Source: an uncultured Sulfitobacter sp. (GTDB taxonomy: Bacteria; Pseudomonadota; Alphaproteobacteria; Rhodobacterales; Rhodobacteraceae). From it: a DNA stretch of 64,000 nt. The notes under the pieces were generated by a model, which was not told the origin of the DNA, searched no databases, and worked only from the letters and a program-made list of their open reading frames with translations. The position numbers and the translations under genes are program-made. The stretch spans positions 62,001-126,000 of the forward strand of contig CANMXJ010000004.1 of assembly GCA_947501805.1 (NCBI GenBank), written 5' to 3'. Of the stretch, positions 47,052 to 56,557 are shown in pieces; the stretch's first letter is position 1; each line of letters opens with the position of its first letter.

Positions 47052-48514
47052 GGTGAAACCTCGCGCCAGTTGCGACCATCGCGTCGCATCATTTCTTGGG
47101 AATCTGTTGTGCCGTCTGATCCGCTCTCATAGGGTTTGGGGACATCGCCTCTGGCTTCCCAGCCATGGATGATCGGATCGGTCCATGCCCATGCTGCTTC
47201 AACCTCGTCGCCGCGCATGAACAACGTCTGGTTACCGCGGATGACATCCATGATCAGGCGCTCATAGGCATCCACATGTTCCGCACCCTCCCCCAGAGCT
47301 TCGGAAAAGGTCATATCAAGTGGCACGTCAATCAGGCGCATGCCACCCGGTCCCGGCTCCTTGATTGTCACACCAAGGGTGATCCCCTCATTGGGTTGCA
47401 GGCGGATTGACAGCACATTGCGGTGTTGGCCCGCCTCGGCCCCGAAGATCGAATGCGGGGTCTCTTTGAACACCACGGTGATTTCCGAACTGCGCGCCGA
47501 CATCCGTTTGCCCGTGCGCAGATAAAAGGGTGTGCCGGACCAGCGCCAGTTGCTGATCTGGGTCTTGAGCGCGATGAAACTCTCGGTCTTGGAGCGCGGA
47601 TCCCCTACAGCTTCGCGGTAGCTTGGGTGCGCCCCCGCGTTCCCCTTTTCTGCTTCATATTGGCCGCGGACAACATGATGTGGCAGGACCGGATCAAGAG
47701 CGCGGATCACCTTGAGCTTTTCGTCGCGCACAGCGTCAGGGTCAAAACGCGCAGGCGGTTCCATAGCGATCAGGCATAACAACTGCATCAGGTGGTTCTG
47801 TACCATGTCGCGCATCGCGCCGGATTTGTCATAATATTCGCCCCTGCCCCCGACGCCGACAGTTTCGGCCACGGTGATCTGGATATGATCGACGTATTGC
47901 GCATTCCAAAGCGGTTCAAACAGCATATTGCCAAAGCGCACAGCCATGAGGTTTTGCACGGTCTCTTTGCCGAGGTAGTGATCAATTCGGTAGACTTGGC
48001 TTTCGCTGAAATACTTTGCCAAAGTCGCGTTCAATGTACGGGCGGTTTCAAGGTCGCGTCCAAACGGCTTTTCAACGACAATACGGGCATCCTGATCAGC
48101 CATGCCCCACCGCTGCAACCGCTCTGCCAGATCCCCGAAAAGTGCGGGTGAGACTGAGAAATAGTAAGCTTCGACCTTGCCGGTGCCTTTCATGATCTCT
48201 TGTAAGGCGGCCCATCCGGTGTCGCCACGCGCATCAATGGCAACATAGGAAACCTGCCCGAGGAACGCTTTAAGCTTTGCTTCTGGCGGTGTGTGTTCAC
48301 TGCCGAATTCGGCAATCGCTTCGGCGACCATCTTGCGGTAGCCCGCATCATCCAGATCGGTGCGCGCGGCACCGATGATGCGCGCACTTGCAGGCATCTG
48401 GCCAGCACAAAAACGGCGAAACAGCCCCGGCAGGATCTTGCGCCGCGCCAGATCACCGGTCCCCCCAAAGATGACCAGATCGAAGGGATCAACCTGAATT
48501 ACGCGGGACACCAT
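47048..48514 (-). CDS. zwf: Glucose-6-phosphate 1-dehydrogenase
   Basis: First enzyme of the Entner-Doudoroff and oxidative pentose phosphate routes. 488 residues from the ATG at 48514 (AGAGGGG nine bases upstream); an ATG at 48544 would add ten residues and cannot be fully excluded. NADP site FGGTGDLARRK and the catalytic RIDHYLGKE motif are clear. The promoter upstream carries a LacI-type operator over the -10, which predicts sugar- or sugar-phosphate-responsive control of zwf-pgl-pgi. Confidence 0.95.
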   Translation of the reverse strand: MVSRVIQVDPFDLVIFGGTGDLARRKILPGLFRRFCAGQMPASARIIGAARTDLDDAGYRKMVAEAIAEFGSEHTPPEAKLKAFLGQVSYVAIDARGDTGWAALQEIMKGTGKVEAYYFSVSPALFGDLAERLQRWGMADQDARIVVEKPFGRDLETARTLNATLAKYFSESQVYRIDHYLGKETVQNLMAVRFGNMLFEPLWNAQYVDHIQITVAETVGVGGRGEYYDKSGAMRDMVQNHLMQLLCLIAMEPPARFDPDAVRDEKLKVIRALDPVLPHHVVRGQYEAEKGNAGAHPSYREAVGDPRSKTESFIALKTQISNWRWSGTPFYLRTGKRMSARSSEITVVFKETPHSIFGAEAGQHRNVLSIRLQPNEGITLGVTIKEPGPGGMRLIDVPLDMTFSEALGEGAEHVDAYERLIMDVIRGNQTLFMRGDEVEAAWAWTDPIIHGWEARGDVPKPYESGSDGTTDSQEMMRRDGRNWREVSP

Positions 48515-48597
48515 ATGCGGTATCCCCTCTTGATGTTTCGTCATTTTTACCCTGCCTCAGACATCCAAGCACCCTGTTCAACGACATCCGAGTCGTG

Positions 48598-48613
48598 ATG
48601 TTAGCGTTAACAT
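48598..48613. promoter_or_regulatory. LacI-family-type operator in the zwf promoter
   Basis: ATGTTAGCGTTAACAT is a near-perfect palindrome with the central CG and the TGTTA/TAACA arms typical of LacI-family operators. It overlaps the -10 of the predicted zwf promoter. Confidence 0.6.
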
Positions 48614-48636
48614 AGCCGTATACTGGCACATCACAA
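48609..48636 (-). promoter_or_regulatory. Predicted promoter of zwf-pgl-pgi
   Basis: On the minus strand, TTGTGA (48631-48636) and TATGTT (48609-48614) are 16 bases apart, with the palindromic operator across the -10. Confidence 0.45.
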
Positions 48637-48755
48637 GGGCGTGCTTGAACAGGTTCGGGGTCTTTTCAATCGTCTGTTGATACCTTAGCACACAACACAA
48701 CATGAACGGCCATGAAACAAGCGATAATCATGGGATACAGGGACGGATAGCAGTC

Positions 48756-49715
48756 ATGAAAGACCTCGACGCAGGCAGTAAGGATGCCAATATCGGCAAG
48801 TTTGTCGACCCTGCCCTGACAGCCACGGGTGAGGCGCGTGCGACGGTGGCATTAACCAATCCGCAGACCTTGTGGTTCAACACCGGCACGCTGTGCAACA
48901 TCGAATGTGTGAATTGTTATATCGCGTCAAGCCCGAGTAATGACGCGTTGGTTTACATCACGGCGGACGAGGTGCGTGACTATCTGGACCAGATAAAGTC
49001 CCGCAATTGGCCAGTGACAGAGATCGCATTTACCGGTGGTGAGCCGTTTATGAATCCGGACATGATTGCCATGACCGAAGTCGCATTGGAGCGCGGTTTT
49101 GACGTGCTGATCCTGACCAATGCGATGCGCCCGATGATGCGAAAAACCATGCAACAAGGCCTGTTGCGCCTGAACGCTGCGTATCCGGGCAAGCTTACCC
49201 TGCGTATCTCCGTTGATCATTACCGTGTCGAATTCCATGATGCAGAGCGCGGCGCGGGGGCCTTTGCCAAGACACTGGCAGGCATGCATTGGCTGCGCGA
49301 CAACGGTATGCGTATGGCGGTGGCTGGCCGTTCCGTCTTTGGCGACACAGATGAGGACAGTCGCGCCGGATATGCCGCGTTCTTTGACGCACACAACTTC
49401 GACATTGATGCACAAAACCCCGCGATGACTGTGCTTTTCCCAGAAATGGACGAAAGCGTCGAAGTGCCAGAAATAACAACGGCCTGTTGGGGCATACTGG
49501 ATAAATCACCAGATGCGGTCATGTGCGCCTCTTCGCGCATGGTGGTCAAACGCAAGGGAGCCGAGAAACCTGCCGTTCTGGCCTGCACGTTGCTGCCCTA
49601 TGCGCCGGAATTCGAATTGGGCAACACCTTGGAGGAGGCCGAAAAAGATGTCGCCCTCAACCACCCCCACTGTGCCAAGTTCTGTGTCTTGGGCGGGGCA
49701 AGCTGCTCCGCTTAA
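48756..49715 (+). CDS. Radical SAM protein with extra C-terminal cysteines
   Basis: Predicted radical SAM enzyme of 319 residues from the ATG at 48756. The cluster motif is C47-X3-C51-X2-C54 (LCNIECVNCY), followed by a SAM GGEP motif AFTGGEPFMNPD and the beta-barrel. The C-terminal part has six more cysteines (C244, C257, C277, C306, C310, C317; HPHCAKFCVLGGASC), which suggests one or more auxiliary Fe-S clusters as in SPASM proteins, although the spacing is not the standard SPASM one. Substrate unknown. No precursor peptide gene seen nearby. Divergent from zwf; its end overlaps the DUF2855 gene. Confidence 0.82.
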   Translation: MKDLDAGSKDANIGKFVDPALTATGEARATVALTNPQTLWFNTGTLCNIECVNCYIASSPSNDALVYITADEVRDYLDQIKSRNWPVTEIAFTGGEPFMNPDMIAMTEVALERGFDVLILTNAMRPMMRKTMQQGLLRLNAAYPGKLTLRISVDHYRVEFHDAERGAGAFAKTLAGMHWLRDNGMRMAVAGRSVFGDTDEDSRAGYAAFFDAHNFDIDAQNPAMTVLFPEMDESVEVPEITTACWGILDKSPDAVMCASSRMVVKRKGAEKPAVLACTLLPYAPEFELGNTLEEAEKDVALNHPHCAKFCVLGGASCSA

Positions 49716-50782
49716 ACCAGCCGGATCACATGGCCCTCGCGCGGATCAGCGGTGCCGCTGGCCAATGCGCCGTAAACTGCGGGTGCGGCCGATAGACCTT
49801 GGTGCACCTTTACCGTTAACCAGTCTGACGCTTTGAGTGACACACGTTGCACCGCCTCGCCGATCCTGCGATCAATTTCGCCCGGTCCCCACTCATCGCG
49901 CCGTTTGGCAATCTGGGCGGGCGCAAAAAAGAACTCCGGCTTCACACCTTCAAGCACCACTTCCGGGTTGAATGCATCCCAGTGGCTGATGCCCACCGCA
50001 GCCGAGTGTTTCAATGTGGCCCCTAGATGGGAATGGAGCGCGGATTTGACCTGTGCGTTGCCAGCCATATCGACATAGACCGAAGCGCCGTGCGGCAATT
50101 GCGCGATTTCATCATAACTCAGTACAGAATCGCAGGCACCCAAACCTTCCACAAAGCCGCGATTGGCATCAGAGGTAAGGCCGATAATTTTGAACGACCG
50201 TTTCTTGTTTTCGGCGAGGTATTTGCACAGTCCCAGTCCGGTCTTTGAAGATGCACTGCCGACGATGATCTGGTCTGCGCCGAAATAGGCGTTGTCGTCG
50301 AGCCAATCGGACAGCAAATACGACGTTGCCAGAAGCGGTTGTAGCAAAGCTCGCAGATGATCTTGCTCGGGCGTGCTGTCTCCTACAGGGACGTAAGAAT
50401 TATACACCGCAGGAAGATCACGGCGGTGAGCGGCGACATCGGTGACATTGCCGCGTGACGAGACCTCGGGTGTAATGACCAATTGCTCGGCCATCGGGTA
50501 AAACCCGTAAAGTCGGGTACCTTCCTTCAACGTCCCGGCGCGGCTTTCAACCACTTTGGCGACGCCCCAAACAGGCACAATGCCCTGACCTGTGACAGTG
50601 CTTGGAAAGAACTTCCAATACCCGATTGCAAAGCCGGACGCGGCATAGGTGACATTGTTCGCAGTCAGGGCGAAACTTTCCAATGCAAGGCGTGCCTCGC
50701 CCTCCTTTAGTTCGGGCGATTCAATGTTGTCGGTCTGTGTTTTTGTGATCTGCTGTTGGTCAACCAATATCCGCTGCATCAT
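49712..50782 (-). CDS. DUF2855 family protein (MDR-like)
   Basis: Protein of 356 residues of the DUF2855 family, which resembles medium-chain dehydrogenase/quinone reductase enzymes. A Rossmann-like stretch is IIVGSASSKTGLGLCKYLAE near residue 175. Catalytic zinc ligands are not obvious. Function unknown. The stop overlaps that of the convergent radical SAM gene by four bases. Confidence 0.8.
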   Translation of the reverse strand: MMQRILVDQQQITKTQTDNIESPELKEGEARLALESFALTANNVTYAASGFAIGYWKFFPSTVTGQGIVPVWGVAKVVESRAGTLKEGTRLYGFYPMAEQLVITPEVSSRGNVTDVAAHRRDLPAVYNSYVPVGDSTPEQDHLRALLQPLLATSYLLSDWLDDNAYFGADQIIVGSASSKTGLGLCKYLAENKKRSFKIIGLTSDANRGFVEGLGACDSVLSYDEIAQLPHGASVYVDMAGNAQVKSALHSHLGATLKHSAAVGISHWDAFNPEVVLEGVKPEFFFAPAQIAKRRDEWGPGEIDRRIGEAVQRVSLKASDWLTVKVHQGLSAAPAVYGALASGTADPREGHVIRLV

Positions 50783-50909
50783 TATTCCTCCTGCATTTAT
50801 TGCAGCCTAACCGAGCTGAAGCACAAAGCGCCCCCAAAAAGAACCGACGTTGCGGCACGCATTGTTGGTGTGGCGGGGGCAGAGTGTTGCGCTAGTTGCG
50901 CCACAGGCA

Positions 50910-50939
50910 TTGCACCTTATCTGCGCTCTCTGCTATATC
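50910..50939 (+). promoter_or_regulatory. Predicted promoter of gyrA
   Basis: TTGCAC (50910-50915) and TATATC (50934-50939) are 18 bases apart, 43 bases before the GTG start. Confidence 0.4.
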
Positions 50940-50981
50940 TCACCGCAATATATAGATCTCATCAAAAGCCGAGCAGACAAC

Positions 50982-53735
50982 GTGAGCGACACGCCAGAAA
51001 CCCCTGAAAACGATGATGAAAACCTGCCTGAACGTCCTGTATATGACGGTCCGTCGGTTACCATCGAACACGAGATGCGCACGTCCTATCTGGACTATGC
51101 CATGTCCGTTATCGTTTCCCGTGCGATTCCAGACCTGCGTGACGGTCTGAAACCCGTTCATCGCCGCATTATTTACTCGATGTACGAAAAAGGGATTACG
51201 CACGACAAGTCCTACCGCAAGTCGGCGAAATCCGTTGGTGACGTGATGGGTTCTTATCACCCGCATGGTGATTCCGCGATTTATGATGCGCTTGTGCGCA
51301 TGGCCCAAGACTTCTCCATGTCGCTGCCGCTGATTGACGGTCAGGGCAACTTTGGCTCCATGGACGGTGATAGCGCCGCTGCGATGCGCTACACGGAATC
51401 CCGCCTCGCCAAGGTCGCGTCCTTTATGACGTCCGATCTGGATAAAGACACTGTTGATTTCATCGACAATTATGACGGTAAGGAAAAAGAGCCTTCTGTC
51501 CTCCCTGCCCGTTTCCCCAACATGCTGGTGAACGGTGCTGGTGGTATCGCGGTCGGTATGGCCACAAACATCCCGCCACATAACCTGGGCGAAGTGATTG
51601 ATGCCACGCTGGCGCTGATCGAAGAACCCGATCTGACCTCGGAACAGTTGATCGACTACATTCCCGGTCCTGATTTCCCGACTGGCGGCATCATGCTGGG
51701 CCGTTCAGGTGCGCGCAAAGCCTACCTCGAGGGTCGCGGTTCCGTTGTGGTGCGTGCCAAAACGCGGGTGGAAGAAATTCGCAAAGACCGTTGGGCAATT
51801 GTCATCGACGAAATCCCCTATCAGGTCAACAAATCCACGATGATCGAAAAGATCGCTGAACAGGTGCGCGAGAAAAAGATCGACGGCATCGCGCATGTGC
51901 AAGACGAAAGTGATCGCAACGGTGTGCGTGTTGTTGTCGAACTCAAGCGCGACGCAACGGCCGAGGTGGTGATGAACCAGCTGTTCCGTTTCACCACGAT
52001 GCAAACCTATTTCGGCTGTAACATGCTGGCCCTGAACGGTGGCCGTCCCGAAACGCTGACCCTGCGCCGTTTCCTGACGTCTTTCATCGACTTCCGCGAA
52101 GAAGTCGTGGCCCGTCGCACCGCGTTCCTGTTGCGCAAAGCACGTGAGCGCAGCCATATTCTGTGCGGTCTGGCCGTGGCGGTTACGAACATTGACGAAG
52201 TTGTCGCGACCATCCGATCTTCGGCGGACGCAAGTGAAGCGCGTGAAAAACTGATGACGCGGCGCTGGCCTGCGCAAGATATTTTGCCCTACATCGCGTT
52301 GATCGACGATCCGACCCATACGGCGAACGATGATGGCACCTATAACCTATCCGAGACACAGGCCCGCGCCATTCTTGAATTGCGTCTGCAACGCCTGACG
52401 CAAATTGGTGTCAAAGAAGTTACCGACGAGTTGGAAGAACTTGCAGGCAAGATCAAGGAATACCTTGAAATCCTTGGCTCGCGTGAGCGCATTATGGCGA
52501 TCATCACCGATGAACTTGTTGAAGTAAAAGACCAATTCGCCGTTCCGCGCCGCACAGAGATCGTGGACTGGTCCGGCGATATGGAAGACGAAGACCTGAT
52601 CGCGCGTGAAGACATGGTTGTGACCGTAACGTCGGGTGGCTACATCAAACGCACGCCACTTGTTGATTTCCGCAGCCAACGTCGCGGCGGCAAAGGTGTA
52701 TCCGGCATGGCAACAAAAGAAGAGGATGTCGTAACGACCCTCTTTGTTGCTAACACCCATACACAACTGTTGTTCTTCACTACGGACGGCATGGTCTACA
52801 AACTTAAGACATGGCGTTTGCCCCAAGGCGGGCGCACTGCCAAAGGCAAGGCGATTGTGAATATCCTGCCCATTCCGACGGGGGTGTCTGTCGCCGATAT
52901 CATGCCGGTGGATCGCGATGAAAAAGAATGGGATGACTTGCAGGTTGTCTTTGCGACCTCTGCCGGAACGGTGCGGCGCAACAAGTTGTCGGATTTCACC
53001 AACGTGATGCGCAATGGCAAAATTGCGATGAAATTCGAGGATGATCATGCCGACACCACGCTGATCAACGCACGTATCGCGTCGAATGATGATGATGTGA
53101 TGCTGGTCACAAGCTCGGGTCGTGCGATCCGCTTTCCTGCGACAGACGTGCGCGTATTCAACTCGCGTAACTCTGTTGGTGTACGGGGCGTGAAACTTGG
53201 CGCAGACGACAGTGTGGTCTCCATGTCGATCATCCGCCACTTTGATGCGACCTCTGATGAGCGTCAGGCCTATTTGAAAATGCGCCGCGCGATGGCGGGA
53301 CTTGCAGACGATGCCGAAGGCGCGGACGAGGAAGACGTAAATGCAAATGCGACAATCTCGCCCGAGAAGTATGCAGAGATGTCAGCAGCAGAAAACCTCA
53401 TCCTGACGATCACGTCAAAAGGGTCCGGCAAGCTGAGTTCCAGCCATGATTACCCTGTGCGCGGTCGTGGCGGTTTGGGCGTTACAGCAATGGATAAAGC
53501 CATGCGCGGCGGGTCGATTGTGGCATCTTTCCCTGTGGAAATGGACGATCAGATCATGTTGGCCACCTCCAAGGGCCAGTCGATCCGTGTACCGGTTGAG
53601 GGGATTTCATTCCGCTCGCGTTCTGCCGGCGGTGTCAAAGTGTTCAACACGGGCAAAGGCGAAGAAGTTGTGAGTGTCGCCTGGATTGCCGATCAGGGTG
53701 ACGAAGCTGATTTGGGCGAGGCTGAAACAGAGTAA
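50982..53735 (+). CDS. gyrA: DNA gyrase subunit A
   Basis: Type II topoisomerase subunit that cuts and religates DNA, 917 residues from a GTG at 50982 (reads M-S-D-T-P-E). The N-terminal region is slightly extended ([16 protein letters not shown]). The quinolone region reads [10 protein letters not shown] with Ser98 and Asp102, the unmutated state at positions equivalent to E. coli S83/D87. The GyrA box SQRRGGKG is present in the C-terminal DNA-wrapping domain, so this is gyrase and not ParC. It ends at a perfect bidirectional terminator. Confidence 0.97.
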   Translation: MSDTPETPENDDENLPERPVYDGPSVTIEHEMRTSYLDYAMSVIVSRAIPDLRDGLKPVHRRIIYSMYEKGITHDKSYRKSAKSVGDVMGSYHPHGDSAIYDALVRMAQDFSMSLPLIDGQGNFGSMDGDSAAAMRYTESRLAKVASFMTSDLDKDTVDFIDNYDGKEKEPSVLPARFPNMLVNGAGGIAVGMATNIPPHNLGEVIDATLALIEEPDLTSEQLIDYIPGPDFPTGGIMLGRSGARKAYLEGRGSVVVRAKTRVEEIRKDRWAIVIDEIPYQVNKSTMIEKIAEQVREKKIDGIAHVQDESDRNGVRVVVELKRDATAEVVMNQLFRFTTMQTYFGCNMLALNGGRPETLTLRRFLTSFIDFREEVVARRTAFLLRKARERSHILCGLAVAVTNIDEVVATIRSSADASEAREKLMTRRWPAQDILPYIALIDDPTHTANDDGTYNLSETQARAILELRLQRLTQIGVKEVTDELEELAGKIKEYLEILGSRERIMAIITDELVEVKDQFAVPRRTEIVDWSGDMEDEDLIAREDMVVTVTSGGYIKRTPLVDFRSQRRGGKGVSGMATKEEDVVTTLFVANTHTQLLFFTTDGMVYKLKTWRLPQGGRTAKGKAIVNILPIPTGVSVADIMPVDRDEKEWDDLQVVFATSAGTVRRNKLSDFTNVMRNGKIAMKFEDDHADTTLINARIASNDDDVMLVTSSGRAIRFPATDVRVFNSRNSVGVRGVKLGADDSVVSMSIIRHFDATSDERQAYLKMRRAMAGLADDAEGADEEDVNANATISPEKYAEMSAAENLILTITSKGSGKLSSSHDYPVRGRGGLGVTAMDKAMRGGSIVASFPVEMDDQIMLATSKGQSIRVPVEGISFRSRSAGGVKVFNTGKGEEVVSVAWIADQGDEADLGEAETE

Positions 53736-53779
53736 AACGCAATGGTTCTGCCTCGTGCGCAAATCTGTTAGCGCGAAAT

Positions 53780-53809
53780 AAAAAGGCTCCTGAAATCAGG
53801 AGCCTTTTT
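53780..53809. terminator. Perfect bidirectional terminator after gyrA
   Basis: AAAAAGGCTCCTGA-AA-TCAGGAGCCTTTTT is a perfect 14-bp inverted repeat, with A/T tracts on both sides. It can end gyrA and, on the other strand, the small exported protein gene. Confidence 0.9.
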
Positions 53810-53831
53810 CAATTTGTCGCCGTCGACAGTT

Positions 53832-54137
53832 TTACTGGGTGCTGACGGTTGTGTCGTTGTCGTCATTGGTTGCGACGATACCGACAAAAATTACTGCACC
53901 AAGACCGGCAACAAGACCAACGCCGCCAAGACCGGTAGCGAACAGGCCACCACCCGCTTCGCTTGCGCCACCTACTTCAATGCAGCTGCGTGTTTTTACA
54001 CCGTCGATGGTGTTCACGTCAGCAGCGCAATTGTACAGGATGCCATCTTTTGTCAGTTCGACCGGATAGTCAGAGTTTGCGAAAGCCGAGGATGCAGCGA
54101 CGGAAAGTGCGGCAGCGGCTGTGAGGATTTTTTTCAT
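53832..54137 (-). CDS. Small exported protein with C-terminal anchor, copy 1
   Basis: Protein of 101 residues. Signal peptide at 1-20 (cut after SAFA), a short domain with Cys37 and Cys52 (LYNCAAD...RSCIEVGG), a Gly-rich hydrophobic helix at about 62-89, and an acidic Thr/Ser tail (NDDNDTTVST). It aligns with its neighbour throughout, with identical cysteine positions. Both cysteines should sit in the periplasm and may form a disulfide. Family not recognised; looks like a small anchored or secreted envelope protein. It has its own terminator. Confidence 0.78.
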   Translation of the reverse strand: MKKILTAAAALSVAASSAFANSDYPVELTKDGILYNCAADVNTIDGVKTRSCIEVGGASEAGGGLFATGLGGVGLVAGLGAVIFVGIVATNDDNDTTVSTQ

Positions 54138-54217
54138 CAGATTGCTCCTTGGTTAGGTTTGTGTTGGCAATAGGTTAACACTTTGCATCAGATATGAACA
54201 GTGGTGCGATTGAAACA

Positions 54218-54248
54218 GAAAAAGGCCCCCTAATAAGGGAGCCTTTTC
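54218..54248 (-). terminator. Terminator between the two small exported protein genes
   Basis: On the minus strand, AAAAGGCTCCC-TTATTA-GGGGGCCTTTTT pairs over 11 positions (one G-T), ending in T residues. It follows copy 2 and precedes copy 1, so the two genes have separate transcripts or partial read-through. Confidence 0.82.
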
Positions 54249-54273
54249 CAAAACAAGCGAGGTTTCGCTTAGA

Positions 54274-54585
54274 TTAGTTGGTGCCAACTGTTGTGTTGTC
54301 GTCGTCGTCGGCTGCGATCACAGCTACGCCAACAACCAGTGCTGCGATTGCTGCAAGACCTGCGCCGCCTGCAAGACCACCCAGAGCGAAGAGACCGCCA
54401 CCGGATTCGCTTGCGCCGCCAACTGTGATGCAGTTGCGTGCTTCAACGCCGTCAACCATGACTGAGTCTGCTGCGCAGTTGTACAGAACGCCGTCTTTTG
54501 TCATTTCGACAGGGTAATCCGTGCCAGCAAATGTTGCGGAAGCGACAAATGAGAGTGCGGCTGCTGCTGTGATAATCTTTTTCAT
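54274..54585 (-). CDS. Small exported protein with C-terminal anchor, copy 2
   Basis: Protein of 103 residues and tandem paralogue of the 53832 gene. Signal peptide 1-20 (cut after ATFA), TDYPVEMTKDG, Cys37 and Cys52 (LYNCAAD...RNCITVGG), a Gly/Ala-rich hydrophobic helix at about 64-91, and tail AADDDDNTTVGTN. The start is backed by GGAAAATAA upstream. Unknown family. Confidence 0.78.
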   Translation of the reverse strand: MKKIITAAAALSFVASATFAGTDYPVEMTKDGVLYNCAADSVMVDGVEARNCITVGGASESGGGLFALGGLAGGAGLAAIAALVVGVAVIAADDDDNTTVGTN

Positions 54586-55077
54586 ATTTATTTTCCTAAC
54601 TGGTGTCCTTGAAAATTTTTATGTCAGTTTAATTCTGTCAGGGAAAGAGTTTTTCGCACAAAAAGGTCACATGCGTCCAGATGTTGTGGCAAAGCAGCAA
54701 TATCACGCCCCTCACGCACAAAACGGGTGTGTTTTTGTATAAATCGTAAGAAACAATGCCCGAACGAATCGCATCTTTTGTCAAAACAGGCGCTAAAAAT
54801 GGCTTTGAACAGAGAAATAACGCTCTAACCCTGTCCTGACTGAAGCCCTGCCGCAACCGCAGAATCAATATTTCTGGAACATCCCAGCGGCTGTCAGCAT
54901 TGCAACAGCCGTTGAGTTTGCTTTGCAAGGTCCAGTGGTGCACATCTTTTCAGTCAAGAACGCATCGGCCAGAACAAGAGTGCGTAAATACCTATAAAGC
55001 GGCTTAACGCTTGCCCGCGCGATTGCCGCTCCCTTTCATTTCCAATGCATTAGCGCCGGAGCGGATGTGCCGGAATA
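54586..55077. other. 492-base intergenic region
   Basis: Lies upstream of the small exported protein gene (minus) and downstream of the M32 peptidase gene. It carries a short inverted repeat CGGCTGT-N10-ACAGCCG at 54888-54911 and AT-rich stretches just above the small-protein start. No gene or RNA recognised. Confidence 0.45.
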
Positions 55078-56556
55078 TTAGCGCAAGCCATAGAGGTCAC
55101 TAAATTTCGCAGTCAGATAGGACAGAAGGGGTGCTTCGCTGGGTGCCTGCCCGCTCGCACGTTCGATAATATCCTTGGGTTCAAACAAGCCACCGTGTTG
55201 TTGCACATTTGTGTGCAGCCATGTGGTCGCGGGGGCGGTTTGTCCTGCAGCCAAATCCACATCCAGATCGGGTTGGTCCGCGCGCAGGGCTTCATGCAGA
55301 CAACCTGCATAGACATTGCCCAAGGAATAGGTCGGGAAATAGCCGACCAGACCCACGGACCAATGCACGTCCTGCAACACACCGTTCGAGGCCTTGTCTA
55401 CGCGATAGCCAAAGTCGGCCTCAAAGCGGTCATTCCAGGCCGCTTCCAGATCGCCAACTTGCAGATCATGACTGACCAGCGCACGTTCCAGATCAAAGCG
55501 CAGCAGAACGTGCAGGTTGTATTGCAATTCATCTGCTTCGGTGCGAATAAACCCGTCTGATACGCGGTTCACGATCCGGTAGAAGGTTTCCGCATCCGGA
55601 ACCCCGAAATCACCAAAGGCGTCTTTCATCTGGCCAAACAGCCAACCAGTAAAGGCGCGGCTGCGGCCCAGCTGGTTCTCGTAAATACGGCTTTGGCTTT
55701 CGTGCACGCCCATCGACGCGCCCTGCCCCAATGGTGTCAAAAGGTAGTCGCGGTGCACCCCCTGTTCATAGGCGGCATGACCGACCTCGTGAATGGTGGA
55801 GTAGAAACAGTTGAACGGATCAATATCGTTTGTTCGCGTGGTGATGCGCACGTCCAAACCTGAGCCCGAAGAAAACGGATGCACGGCCTTGTCCACACGC
55901 CCGTGACTCATGTCGTACCCAAAGGTCTTTGCCAATTGGCGCGTCAATTTCATCTGCGCGCCTTCATCAAATGAACCGGATAGCTTTGGCGGCGCTTCGG
56001 CCTCGCGCACCGCAGCGCGCAGATCGCTAAGTGCGGGGCGCAAGGCACCGAACATGGCTTCCAGCTCGGCGCCCGTTGTGCCGGGTTCATAGTCTTGCAA
56101 CATCGCGTCATACACGTCACCGCCCACGGCAAGCGCCTGACCCTCTTCGCGCTTCAGCGACAAGACTTCCGTCAATGTTGGCGCAAAAGCGGCGAAATCA
56201 TCGTTCGCGCGGGCTTCGGCCCAGGTGCCTTGCGCTTCGGATGTGACACGCGCAATCCGTGCGGCCAAGGCGGCAGGCACTTTGCTCGCACGTTCGAAAC
56301 TGCGGCGGATATGGCGGATGTTGGCGCGGCCGACATCGTCGAGCGACGTTTCATCAATCGCCGCCAGCCAGTCGCCCACTCTGGGATCCATCCGGCGGGC
56401 ATGCAGCACGTTTTCCAATGCGGCCATTTCCTCAGCGCGTTGGGGGGCGGCACCGCGCGGCATCACGGTTTCCTGATCCCAGCCCAAACGGCCCATCACT
56501 TGCCCCAAGGCTTGCGTGTCGCGCTGGTGCGCCATCAGATCGTCATAGGCTGTCAT
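55078..56556 (-). CDS. Carboxypeptidase, M32 family
   Basis: Zinc carboxypeptidase of 492 residues from the ATG at 56556 (AAGGA upstream; an extra nine residues possible but not favoured). The zinc motif HEVGH lies in TIHEVGHAAYEQGVHRD, and the M32 features GLGQGASMGVHESQSR-like stretch (GASMGVHESQSRIYEN) and DIDPFNCFYS are visible. It likely trims C-terminal residues of peptides in the cytoplasm. Directly downstream of ctaA, with the ctaA stop one base from its start. Confidence 0.92.
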   Translation of the reverse strand: MTAYDDLMAHQRDTQALGQVMGRLGWDQETVMPRGAAPQRAEEMAALENVLHARRMDPRVGDWLAAIDETSLDDVGRANIRHIRRSFERASKVPAALAARIARVTSEAQGTWAEARANDDFAAFAPTLTEVLSLKREEGQALAVGGDVYDAMLQDYEPGTTGAELEAMFGALRPALSDLRAAVREAEAPPKLSGSFDEGAQMKLTRQLAKTFGYDMSHGRVDKAVHPFSSGSGLDVRITTRTNDIDPFNCFYSTIHEVGHAAYEQGVHRDYLLTPLGQGASMGVHESQSRIYENQLGRSRAFTGWLFGQMKDAFGDFGVPDAETFYRIVNRVSDGFIRTEADELQYNLHVLLRFDLERALVSHDLQVGDLEAAWNDRFEADFGYRVDKASNGVLQDVHWSVGLVGYFPTYSLGNVYAGCLHEALRADQPDLDVDLAAGQTAPATTWLHTNVQQHGGLFEPKDIIERASGQAPSEAPLLSYLTAKFSDLYGLR

Positions 56557-56557
56557 G

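Noticed and set aside
50982..53735. Quinolone-resistance change in gyrA
   Set aside because: Ser98 and Asp102 are the unmutated residues at the usual resistance positions.
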